From contig JALEZF010000006.1 in the NCBI GenBank assembly GCA_022773025.1, positions 1 through 64,000 of the forward strand: 64,000 nt of DNA, in the 5' to 3' direction. This DNA comes from Clostridium sp. GTDB lineage: Bacteria > Bacillota > Clostridia > Clostridiales > Clostridiaceae. Of this stretch, positions 46,903 to 55,110 are shown piece after piece. A program made the translations under genes and the position numbers. How positions within the stretch are numbered: the stretch's first letter is position 1; each line of letters opens with the position of its first letter. The notes under the pieces were generated by a model that was given only the letters and a program-made list of their open reading frames with translations, did not search any database and was not told the origin of the DNA.

Positions 46903-47196
46903 TTATTGTAAGTCTAGAGGGCAGTAATTATCCTTTAGACATTCTATGAGTTTTGAAACTCTTTCATCTTTTATGCTGTACACCGTATTTAATCCATTTT
47001 TATTGGATTCTACAATTTTGTGAGCTTTTAATATGGATAGATGCTGTGATAAAGCTGATTGGGTTAAATGGTTTAATTTTTTATTGAGCTCAGTAACATT
47101 CATGGGCTCCTTAATTAGATAGCAGACTATCAATAATCTATTTTCGTTTGATAAAACTTTAAGCAATTCTCCTACTTCTTTAGCTTCTCTTAACAT
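46903..47196 (-). CDS. ArsR-family transcriptional regulator
   Basis: This 97-residue winged helix-turn-helix protein has the core LLKVLSNENRLLIVCYL and the recognition region LTQSALSQHLSILKAHKIV. Cysteines are few (one near position 25 and one near 92), so it might be a redox- or sulfur-sensing type rather than a metal sensor. It is divergent from the CoA-disulfide reductase gene. In related genomes such pairs control persulfide handling, so that is its likely target here. Confidence 0.82.
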   Translation of the reverse strand: MLREAKEVGELLKVLSNENRLLIVCYLIKEPMNVTELNKKLNHLTQSALSQHLSILKAHKIVESNKNGLNTVYSIKDERVSKLIECLKDNYCPLDLQ

Positions 47197-47452
47197 TTTA
47201 CTCTCCTATTATTACAAAGTTAATTTTAATTTTTAAATCATAGTATTATTATAACACCAAAACCTATAAATCTTTTCTAAAAGAAAAATATTCCACATAA
47301 TATAAAATATTTTATTTAAAAATGATTTATAAATAATATTGACTATATTACATTACTATATTATAATATTCTTATATAGTAATAATAAACGAAATTTATT
47401 TTTGAGTCAATATAGAAAAATAGAGAGAGATTTAATAGGGAGGCTAAAAAAT

Positions 47453-48437
47453 ATGAGTAAAAAAGTTGTTATAGTTGGTTGCGTTGCAGGTGGAGCTTCT
47501 ACGGCAGCAAGACTTAGGAGAATTGATGAAGATTGTGATATAGTCATGTTTGAAAAGGAGAATATATATCTTTCGCAAACTGTGGACTTCCATATTATAT
47601 AGGTGAGACTATAAAGGAAAGAGATAATTTGATTGTGCAGACCGTTGAGGCTATGGAAAAGAAATTCAATATTAAACTAAAGTGGCTGTAACTTTAGATG
47701 CCTGTGGTCTTCAATGTCCGGGGCCAATAAGAAGGGTGTTTGAAGAGATGCAGAAATTAAATATTGGAGATATTTTAGGGATTAGAGCTACTGATCTTGG
47801 ATTTTCTAAAGATATAGTATCTTGGTGCAAAAATACGGGAAATACCATGTTAAAAAGTGAATTTGATAAAGATAAAAAGGCTTTTGTTGCATATATAGCA
47901 AAAGGAAAGGTAGGGTGTCCTGTTTCATATGGAAATACTAATGATTCTGCAGTTACACTAGACAATAAGAATGGATCAACAATGGTAGTATTCAGCGGAG
48001 ACTTAGATAAAGCTATAGCATCATTTATCATAGCTACAGGTTCTGCATCAATGGGGAAAGAAGTAACCATGTTCTTTACATTCTGGGGACTAAATATCTT
48101 AAAGAAAAAGAATAAGCCAAAGGTATCAAAAGGAGCTCTTGAAAAGATGTTTGGCTTCATGCTTCCAAAGGACCCTAGCAGTCTTCCATTATCCAAAATG
48201 AATATGGCAGGTATGGGACCTAAGATGATTAAATACATCATGAAGAAAAATAACGTAGATACTTTAGAAACATTAATAGATAATGCCCTTAAGATGAATG
48301 TAAAAATTGTTGCCTGTGCTATGTCTATGGACCTAATGGGAATCAAGAGAGAAGAATTAATAGATGGAATAGAAGTTGCAGGAGTTGCCTCTTATTTAGG
48401 AGCAACAGAGGAGTCTGGACTTAACCTATTCATTTAA
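47453..48437 (+). pseudogene. CoA-disulfide reductase/TusA/DsrE fusion, collapsed
   Basis: The ATG at 47453 starts a pyridine nucleotide-disulfide reductase (VVIVGCVAGGASTAARLRR). It is frameshifted near 47565: the usual SFANCGLPYYIGETIKERDN follows in another frame. After NIKLK the FAD/NAD domains are gone. The frame from 47682 continues as a TusA domain (LDACGLQCPGPI, with its active cysteine) and a DsrE domain to the end. The C-terminal 251 codons are open with no good start or ribosome site. The intact form is a persulfide reductase of over 800 residues. Confidence 0.82.
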
Positions 48438-48455
48438 GAATACTTTATAAAAGAG

Positions 48456-48500
48456 AAAAATAGACTTACCATTTTAAAATTAAATGGCAGGTCTATTTTT
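48456..48500. terminator. Bidirectional terminator
   Basis: AAAAATAGAC, a bulge and CCATTT pair with AAATGG and GTCTATTTTT. It overlaps the stop of the MerR gene (minus) and follows the TusA/DsrE remnant. Confidence 0.85.
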
Positions 48501-49319
48501 TATTCTTATAGAAATCTTTACAACAAAATTCTCGTATCCTTTGACAGAAAGTTCATCTAAGATAGCATCTTCAAAGAAGACATCATCAAGAATAAGTCCT
48601 TCTTTTTTAGCATAGCCAAGAATTTTTTTATATGTATCTTGAACTTCAAAAAAGCCTTTTGTATGATAAGCAGTGAGATAAACTCCAGCTTTTTTTGTGT
48701 ATAAACTATCCATGGGGATTTTATGCTTTGAAACTTTAGTATAGAAGTAGCTGTAAGAAGCATAGGCTTCATTTTTCACATTTTCTAAGCTGAGCATATC
48801 ACCTACAGAATATGGGGGAAGTAATTTGTTTTTAGTACAATTTTTTATGTGATTAGTAAAGGAAATAGCTAGGCTTCTATCTCCAGTCAGAGGGACAGCT
48901 TTTGTAGCAAGAAGAAATTCTTCAGGATAATTTTCTATAAAGATTTTTTCAGAATCTACTTGAAAAAATGATTCTGTAATCTGAAGTTTTTGAGATATAA
49001 GTTTTTTTAAAGTAACTAAATGATTGATTTTATCATCTATCAGTTTCTGTTGATTTTTAAGTAAAGTAACCAGGTTTTTAGGACCTCTTGTATCTAAATA
49101 GGATTTGATTTCTTTAAGAGGCATTCCAAGTTCTTGCAATGCCGAGATTACGTAAAAAGGTTCTGTTTGAAACACAGAATAATACCTGTATCCATTGTCA
49201 TCTTTTATTTCAGGAGAAAACACACCGATATCATCATAATGAAATAATGTGTGTTTTGTCACTCCAACAATTTTTGCAAATTCTCCAGTAGAAAGATAGT
49301 TCTGCGAAGTTTTTTTCAT
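48480..49319 (-). CDS. MerR-family regulator with GyrI-like ligand domain
   Basis: This 279-residue protein has a MerR helix-turn-helix at residues 11-30 ([20 protein letters not shown]), a following coiled coil, and a C-terminal effector-binding domain ([13 protein letters not shown] ... DVFFEDAI). BmrR/TipA-type members bind hydrophobic drugs and activate transporter genes. The ribosome site AAGAGGAG precedes the ATG. No obvious target lies next to it; the gene upstream is the MutS2-like unit, read in the opposite direction. Confidence 0.82.
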   Translation of the reverse strand: MKKTSQNYLSTGEFAKIVGVTKHTLFHYDDIGVFSPEIKDDNGYRYYSVFQTEPFYVISALQELGMPLKEIKSYLDTRGPKNLVTLLKNQQKLIDDKINHLVTLKKLISQKLQITESFFQVDSEKIFIENYPEEFLLATKAVPLTGDRSLAISFTNHIKNCTKNKLLPPYSVGDMLSLENVKNEAYASYSYFYTKVSKHKIPMDSLYTKKAGVYLTAYHTKGFFEVQDTYKKILGYAKKEGLILDDVFFEDAILDELSVKGYENFVVKISIRIKNRPAI

Positions 49320-49399
49320 AAAATCAAGCTCCTCTTAACTATAGTGTAACTCTATACCATATCATAACCTATGTTCATTAAGAAGTAAATTAAATCCTG

Positions 49400-49428
49400 T
49401 TGACAACAAATCTGTATTTGAGTATATT
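49400..49428 (+). promoter_or_regulatory. Sigma-A promoter of structured leader copy A
   Basis: TTGACA (49400-49405), a 17-base spacer and TATATT (49423-49428). Copy B keeps the same spacing with TTGATA and TATATT (57439-57467), which supports its use. Confidence 0.8.
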
Positions 49429-49434
49429 ATAGAT

Positions 49435-49660
49435 AATAATGATAGATTTCAAAATGAAAGAGGTATGTTTGTGAGTGTCTAGTATCTAAAATAGGTAATT
49501 TAATATTAATTCTCAAAGATAGGGTCTTTGTACCTTTTATTTGTTGTGGAATTAATTAATACTATTGAGGATACAAGTCCACGAATTTACTTTAGGGCAG
49601 TGATTTTACTGCCTCTATTAAATGTTAAATTTAAGCTGTGGAGTTGTCTACAGCTTTTTT
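49435..49660 (+). ncRNA. Structured leader RNA (copy A) upstream of the MutS2-like gene
   Basis: About 225 nt lie between a strong promoter and a terminator (AAGCTGTGGA...TCTACAGCTTTTTT, 49633-49660). Copy B at 57474 shows which parts are conserved: a GGGT/ACCT hairpin with changed loop, a TTGTGGA/TCCACGA stem, and a GGCAGT/ACTGCC stem where one G-C pair becomes U-G. The TCCAC at 49578-49582 could pair with GTGGA upstream (49546-49550) or with GTGGA in the terminator (49638-49642), as in riboswitches. I do not recognise the class. Confidence 0.65.
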
Positions 49661-49726
49661 ATTGTGCAAAAAATGAAATCTATCTAGGTTTCGTGGCTTG
49701 TAATGTAATAAGAAAGGATTTTAAAG

Positions 49727-51607
49727 ATGAAAGAGATAACATTAGAAAAATTACATTACTATGAATTGAAGGAAATGGTGAAGACCTATTGTGTAAGCGG
49801 TCTTGGAAAGGCTTTGATTGATAAACTTCAGCCTAGTGAAAATATTAAGGTGGTGGAAAAAAGGCTTAATGAAACCTCAGAAGGAAGAAGGCTCATGGAT
49901 GCCTCGTATCATATGCCCTTAGAAGGAATATTCAATGTGACACCTGTCGTTGAAAAAGTAGATAAAGGTTTATCTCTTGAGCCTGGGGAGCTTAATATGA
50001 TGTCTGATTTTTTAAGGGGATGTAGAAAAGTGAAAACCTTCATAAAAGACAAGGAAGGATATGCCCCTACTTTGAGTTCTTATGGAGAGAATATATGGGA
50101 TCTAAGCTACATCGAAGAGGAGATAAATCTCTCTATTAAAGGAAATATGGTGGATTCCAATGCTAGCAAAGAATTAAAAAAGATAAGAAGACATATTGAT
50201 ATATGCGAAGGGAAGATAAGAGAAAGGCTTGAGAAGTTTCTTAGAAACGGAGAAAACAAGGAATATATACAGGAATTTTTCATAAGTCAGAGAAATGGCA
50301 AGTTTACAATTCCTATTAAAGCAGCTTACAAAAATCAGGTGCCAGGCAGCATCGTTGAAACCTCATCTAAAGGAACTACGGTCTTTATGGAGCCTAATGT
50401 GATATCAAAATACACTGGAGAGCTAGCAATATTAAAGGCAGAAGAAAGTGTTGAGGAATATAGAATACTAGCAACTCTTACAGAAATGCTTTATGAAAGA
50501 ATAAGAGATATAAAGATGAATATAGAGGTCATATCAGAATATGACATGATTTGGGCAAAAGCTAAATATAGCAATGCTATAAATGGAATAAAACCAAAAC
50601 TCAATGAGAGAGGATATATAAAGATAGTAAAGGGAAGATATCCTTTAATCAAAAATGGAGTACCTTTAGATTTTGAAATAGGGAAAGATTACAGAAGTCT
50701 TATAATAACTGGACCTAATGCTGGAGGAAAAACCATAGTTTTAAAAACTGTAGGAATGATGACTCTTGCAGCTCAGTCAGGATTTCATATAGAAGCACAA
50801 GAAGGAACGGAGCTTTCTATATTTAGCAATGTATTTGTAGATATAGGTGACGATCAAAGCATCGAGAATTCATTAAGCACATTTTCCTCTCATGTAAAGA
50901 ATCTAGCTTCTATAATAAAAGAAAGCACAAAATCAACCTTGCTTTTATTTGATGAAATAGGCAGCGGTACAGAGCCTAATGAAGGTACTGCTTTAGCTAT
51001 CGCTATCTTAGAGGAGATGTATAAAAAGGGATGTATAACTGTTGCCACTACTCACTATGGAGAAATAAAGAATTTTTCAAGGGAGCATCCAGACTTTGAG
51101 AATGCTGCAATGGAATTTAAAAAGGACACTTTAGAGCCTTTATATAAGCTCCATATAGGAAAAACTGGAGACAGCAATGCTCTATATATTTCTAAAAAGA
51201 TGGGTATTCCTGATTCTATAATAGACAGAACTAGAAAATATATAGAAGATAAAAGTTACAACTATGATTTAGTAAAGGATAGCAAAATCATAAAAGAAAC
51301 AGTAGAGATAAAAAAAGAAAATGAATACGAATATAAAGTAGGGGATAGAATCATACTTCTAGAAAGTAATGAAGATGCCATAGTATATAGGGAAAAGGAT
51401 AAGCTTAACAATATAATGCTTTTACATCATGGAAAGTTTATAGAGGTTAATGTGAGGAGAATTAAACTAGATGTAAAAGCTGAAGATCTTTACCCTGAAG
51501 ACTATGATATGAATCAGCTATTTACAACCTACAAAGAGAGAAAGCTTAACCATGACATAGAGAGAGGATCGAAAAAAGCTCTAAAAAAGCTTCTAAAGTC
51601 AAAATAA
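49727..51607 (+). CDS. MutS2-like ATPase lacking the Smr nuclease domain
   Basis: This 626-residue protein has the MutS2 layout: N-terminal helical core, clamp with MEPNVISKYTGELAILKAEE, then a MutS ATPase with Walker A GPNAGGKT near 329 and Walker B LLLFDEIGSG near 405. It ends about 160 residues short of true MutS2, without the Smr domain. It starts at an ATG after AGAAAGGA, 67 bases past the leader terminator. Truncated MutS2 paralogues may act on stalled ribosomes or on recombination intermediates; the function here is not known. Confidence 0.85.
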   Translation: MKEITLEKLHYYELKEMVKTYCVSGLGKALIDKLQPSENIKVVEKRLNETSEGRRLMDASYHMPLEGIFNVTPVVEKVDKGLSLEPGELNMMSDFLRGCRKVKTFIKDKEGYAPTLSSYGENIWDLSYIEEEINLSIKGNMVDSNASKELKKIRRHIDICEGKIRERLEKFLRNGENKEYIQEFFISQRNGKFTIPIKAAYKNQVPGSIVETSSKGTTVFMEPNVISKYTGELAILKAEESVEEYRILATLTEMLYERIRDIKMNIEVISEYDMIWAKAKYSNAINGIKPKLNERGYIKIVKGRYPLIKNGVPLDFEIGKDYRSLIITGPNAGGKTIVLKTVGMMTLAAQSGFHIEAQEGTELSIFSNVFVDIGDDQSIENSLSTFSSHVKNLASIIKESTKSTLLLFDEIGSGTEPNEGTALAIAILEEMYKKGCITVATTHYGEIKNFSREHPDFENAAMEFKKDTLEPLYKLHIGKTGDSNALYISKKMGIPDSIIDRTRKYIEDKSYNYDLVKDSKIIKETVEIKKENEYEYKVGDRIILLESNEDAIVYREKDKLNNIMLLHHGKFIEVNVRRIKLDVKAEDLYPEDYDMNQLFTTYKERKLNHDIERGSKKALKKLLKSK

Positions 51608-51622
51608 TAACTCTAAATAATC

Positions 51623-51658
51623 AAAAGGCACTAGGAAAATTTTTTCTTAGTGCCTTTA
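51623..51658 (+). terminator. Terminator of the MutS2-like gene
   Basis: AAAAGGCACTA pairs with TAGTGCCTTT. The collapsed copy has a matching hairpin at 58002. Confidence 0.85.
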
Positions 51659-51664
51659 ATTGCG

Positions 51665-52155
51665 ATGAAAACCACTGGCTATGCCAGTGGATAAAAAGGC
51701 TTTAGATCTGAAGAAAAAAAGAACTCCTATGATAGAATGAAAGCGACTGACAATCGCAAAACAAAGAAATCATGGGAGGTGTCGCATGGTAAACGACATA
51801 GACAGATTAACACATTCAAATTTGATAGATTTGCAAATTTAAAATATAAATATGGAAATAGGCATTTTTGGTGCAGGGGATATTATGTTGATACGGTAGG
51901 AAGAAATAAAACTGCAATAGCAAAATATATACAAAACCAGTTAGAAGAAGATCAAATAGCGGAGCAGATAAGTATGAAAGAATACATTGAGCCGTTTACG
52001 GGACAGCCGGCAAAAGGTAGCAAATAAAAGAGCCATCCGATGAGGATGGCCGCTGTAATAGTTTTGCGATTGGTGGTTTTTCAGAGCGAGAGGAGCGCTG
52101 CCAGTACCATGCCCTTATAGGGCTTAATCAAGCCACCAGCTTAGCTGGTGGTACA
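51665..52155 (+). mobile_element. IS200/IS605-type element, internally deleted
   Basis: The left hairpin CCACTGGC-TAT-GCCAGTGG (51672-51690) and the right hairpin CCACCAGC-TTA-GCTGGTGG (52133-52151) are the subterminal palindromes used by Y1 transposases. About 490 bases separate the ends, against roughly 700 for a full element. The right end abuts the DUF5692 gene's 3' end. It could be moved only by a transposase supplied from elsewhere. Confidence 0.82.
51786..52027 (+). pseudogene. IS200-type transposase TnpA remnant
   Basis: The start (MVNDIDRLTHS at 51786, after GGGAGG) is followed by a deletion of roughly 70 codons that removes the HUH metal-binding motif. The C-terminal part resumes in another frame: FANLKYKYGNRHFWCRGYY, TVGRNKTAIAKYI (holding the nucleophile tyrosine region), ending PFTGQPAKGSK. 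It is non-functional. Confidence 0.85.
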
Positions 52156-52158
52156 TGA

Positions 52159-53103
52159 CTAATAATGTGTTTTAGATGTTTCTAATCCATTTTCAATAAG
52201 ATTTTTATTGTAGGAGTTAAGGTGTGTGTAGACTTCTTGTTTAAATGGATTACATCTGTATTTTTTAAGTTGTGCAATTTCGTAAAAAAGAATTGCTAAG
52301 TTAGCTAAAAGTGCTGCTAAGCTAAGAACGAGCATTGCTGTTGGATTGTGAGAGGACTTTACAGCATAGATTGAGGTATCAGCAAAAGAAGGAAATGTAA
52401 GGGTAAACATAGCATATAAAGCAAGAGTTTGTGCACGATGCTGAAGCCAGATTCCTTTTTTTATAGTGAATTCTGCTATAGTACAAGCAGCTATTATTAA
52501 AAATCCTGCGTAAAAAGATCTATCTGAAATACAGTTGTAGCAATATGATATGTTCCATAGGTCATAAGCTATAATCCAAAACCACAATTGATCTGCCCAC
52601 ACCATATCTTTTGTTCTAGTTTTTGAAACTCGTACACATGTCCAACCTGTTATAGTGATTATATTTATTAAACCTGCTAAACCATTTATTATATTCCAAG
52701 GGCCACCTAAAAGGTAAAGCCCATTCTCTATTACTCCTGATTTTGAGAAACACTCAAAATCGCGATAAACGGCTTCCAAAATATTAACTGACAATATTAT
52801 AGCAGGGAACATTTTCATAAATTTATTTTGATCTAATCCTTTAATAAATCTCAATGCCATAAATCCTATAACACCAGCAAGAGCAGAATAAGTTTTCACC
52901 CATGCGAACCAATAACCTGACGTTGTTCCGCTTCCAGCAGATTTAGGCCATACATATACAGTTAGCGCTATAGGTAAAATTATATAAATAGCAATAGATA
53001 GCCATTTGCTTCGACGAGTTATTTCATTTGCTATAATAAGCAAAGTCAATACTATAAGAGCCATTACCATAGTTTGAAGTGGTATCTTCTCAAAGAAAAA
53101 CAT
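52159..53103 (-). CDS. DUF5692-family membrane protein
   Basis: This 314-residue protein has eight or so hydrophobic segments. It carries a conserved-looking core GGPWNIINGLAGLINIITI and WADQLWFWIIAYDLWNISYCYN near residues 130-180. It matches the DUF5692 family, which has no assigned function. It is the last gene of a four-gene operon with a FAD oxidoreductase, a ferredoxin-type reductase and a second membrane protein. Many Trp, Tyr and His residues in the helices would suit a cofactor or lipid substrate, but that is a guess. Confidence 0.75.
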   Translation of the reverse strand: MFFFEKIPLQTMVMALIVLTLLIIANEITRRSKWLSIAIYIILPIALTVYVWPKSAGSGTTSGYWFAWVKTYSALAGVIGFMALRFIKGLDQNKFMKMFPAIILSVNILEAVYRDFECFSKSGVIENGLYLLGGPWNIINGLAGLINIITITGWTCVRVSKTRTKDMVWADQLWFWIIAYDLWNISYCYNCISDRSFYAGFLIIAACTIAEFTIKKGIWLQHRAQTLALYAMFTLTFPSFADTSIYAVKSSHNPTAMLVLSLAALLANLAILFYEIAQLKKYRCNPFKQEVYTHLNSYNKNLIENGLETSKTHY

Positions 53104-53119
53104 ATTATACCTCCTTTAA

Positions 53120-53887
53120 TTAAAGCAACACAGAAGCAACAATTAAAGTTATATTAATTATCATAAATAATAGCTGAACATTATTTTTTTGTGTAGTTTC
53201 AACGAAAACAGTAAACTTCTGATTTTTTAAAGATTTTTCCCATATCTGCTTTTTTGCGATTTGTATGAACCCGGCTATGGTAAGAGAATTAGCTCTAAAG
53301 ATAAGCCATAGACCTGGATTCATAGTTATCAAAACTCCTATTATAGGAGAAGCTAGAACACCAATGTGGTATTTTGCTATGGAAGGGCTAAATTCATTAG
53401 TTACAAAAAACCAGTTCCATATGGTATAAGCAATCCACCAAAGAACAGTTCCTAAAGAAGTTGGAAGATTTGCATCATAATATTTGCCAAACCAAGTCCC
53501 GTTCATGGCTAATATAGAAACCGTAAGCAAAAGTCCTGTTACTACATTAAAATATTTTTTTCTCTTCAAATCTGTGAGCGTAGCTTCCATAATATTAATG
53601 GCTAGAAAAATTAAGACTATTTTAACGTACAACTGGCCATTTAAAAATCCTAATGCAGCAAATACGATTAAAGCACGCATTAAAACTAAAGTTGAAAGTT
53701 TAAGTTTTTCAAAGAATACTGTTTTTAGTTTTAATAAAACTATTATTGGTATTACAACATTAATAGGAATATTAGCCCAAATTGGATTATATGATGTCAA
53801 CATTGTTAGAATGGTAAATAATGCAGTTAGCAAAACTAGAAGTAGGTTTTGATTAATTGATTTTTTTCCCAAATCAGTTATTTGCAT
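53120..53887 (-). CDS. Hypothetical polytopic membrane protein in the redox operon
   Basis: This 255-residue protein has seven or eight hydrophobic helices. The start at 53887 is chosen for its GGGGAGG ribosome site, and the gene ends 16 bases before the DUF5692 start. Its middle stretch WWIAYTIWNWFFVTNEF parallels the WFWIIAYDLWNISYCYN stretch of the DUF5692 protein, and both have INIMEATLTD / VNILEAVYRD. They look like distant paralogues forming a pair or heterodimer. Confidence 0.65.
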   Translation of the reverse strand: MQITDLGKKSINQNLLLVLLTALFTILTMLTSYNPIWANIPINVVIPIIVLLKLKTVFFEKLKLSTLVLMRALIVFAALGFLNGQLYVKIVLIFLAINIMEATLTDLKRKKYFNVVTGLLLTVSILAMNGTWFGKYYDANLPTSLGTVLWWIAYTIWNWFFVTNEFSPSIAKYHIGVLASPIIGVLITMNPGLWLIFRANSLTIAGFIQIAKKQIWEKSLKNQKFTVFVETTQKNNVQLLFMIINITLIVASVLL

Positions 53888-53943
53888 GATAACCTCCCCA
53901 ATATAAATATTAATCTGCACATTTTGAAATCTTCAATAGATGT

Positions 53944-55110
53944 TTATATTTGAATGCTCAAATCAGATAGTGGGTATGCTTTACAAGAATGAATATATCC
54001 GAATTTTTCATCAGCATGACGAAGTAATACTCCTCTAGGCATGAATACCTTTCCTGAAACTAGCTGCACACGGCACAAACTGCATTCACCGCTGCGGCAG
54101 CATACATTAACCCTAATTCCACTTCGTTCAAGTGATGTAAGCAATGATTCACCACTTAAAGCAGGTATTTTTTGTTTGCCATTTACTGTGATTAAAAATT
54201 TTTCTTTGCCAGTTAATTCATTAGGCCATCCAGGTTCATTTTGGATATCTTGACGTGCTCCAAACATTTCACGACGAATCATGCTGTCTTTTATATCTAG
54301 ACTTTTTAAAGCTTTGACTACAAAATCATTCATTATTTGAGGTCCACATATATAATAAGTTTTATCATTTAAGTCACCAACAAGCTTTTTAATACAATTA
54401 GCATCTACAAATCCTTTAAGCCCTGCATATTCTTCTGGAGCCTCTGAGAGAACTATATAAAAATTAAAGTTTTTGTGTCTTGTAGCCATATTCGTTAGTT
54501 CATCTTTGAAAAGCACAGCGTCCTCATTACGACACCCATATATAAGGATGATTTCCCTATCAATACCTGACTCTAAAATCTCACGAAGCATACTTAAAAA
54601 AGGAGTTATACCACTTCCACCAGCTATAAACACATTTTTCTTACTATGAAAAACTGGATTAAATATAAATGTACCAGAAGGACTTGTAGATATAAATTCA
54701 TCTCCAACCTTCACTTTATCTAAGAAGTAATCTGATACGAATCCATTTGCTATTCTTGCTACAGTTATTTCATAATAGCCACGTTGATGGCAAGAGGAAC
54801 AGATGCTGTAAGGTCTGCTTGTTCTAACACCATCAATTTCAATAAATATATTTAAATATTGACCACCTTGGAACACTGGCAATATACCATTTACTGATAC
54901 AAAGCGAAAAGTTTTAGCATTATCATTAACTTCAATTATTTCAGATACTATGAGCTTTAAGTTCTTAGGATGAAATTTGTTTACAATAGCTTCAATCCGG
55001 CCTTTTTCAAGTCTATAATCATGACCATTTTTTCTAAGAATATTAATTTCTTGCAAAGTTTCTTTTCCATGAGGCATGGAACTAATAATCATTTCTTTTA
55101 AATCCGCCAT
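53944..55110 (-). CDS. FAD/NAD reductase with C-terminal 2Fe-2S ferredoxin domain
   Basis: This 388-residue protein has a ferredoxin-reductase FAD domain (RPYSICSSCH, the RxYS flavin motif, near residue 98), an NAD domain (AGGSGITPFLSML near 168, YGCRNEDAV) and a plant-type 2Fe-2S domain with CRSGECSLC and a fourth cysteine in HSC near 376. It transfers electrons from NAD(P)H. Its ATG overlaps the stop of the FAD oxidoreductase gene by one base, so they are coupled. Likely partner: the membrane proteins or oxidoreductase of the operon. The first 50 residues are extra. Confidence 0.87.
   Translation of the reverse strand: MADLKEMIISSMPHGKETLQEINILRKNGHDYRLEKGRIEAIVNKFHPKNLKLIVSEIIEVNDNAKTFRFVSVNGILPVFQGGQYLNIFIEIDGVRTSRPYSICSSCHQRGYYEITVARIANGFVSDYFLDKVKVGDEFISTSPSGTFIFNPVFHSKKNVFIAGGSGITPFLSMLREILESGIDREIILIYGCRNEDAVLFKDELTNMATRHKNFNFYIVLSEAPEEYAGLKGFVDANCIKKLVGDLNDKTYYICGPQIMNDFVVKALKSLDIKDSMIRREMFGARQDIQNEPGWPNELTGKEKFLITVNGKQKIPALSGESLLTSLERSGIRVNVCCRSGECSLCRVQLVSGKVFMPRGVLLRHADEKFGYIHSCKAYPLSDLSIQI

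Noticed and set aside
47711..48346. Long minus-strand open frame opposite the TusA/DsrE region
   Set aside because: It has no ribosome site or family resemblance and mirrors the real coding frame. Many similar antisense frames across the window were discarded for the same reason.
49435..49660. T-box, purine, SAM or 6S identity for the structured leader
   Set aside because: The conserved core sequences of those classes that I know are absent. I leave it unassigned rather than force a match.
53484..53852. Plus-strand 122-codon frame within the membrane protein gene
   Set aside because: It is an antisense shadow of a hydrophobic gene, with no ribosome site.
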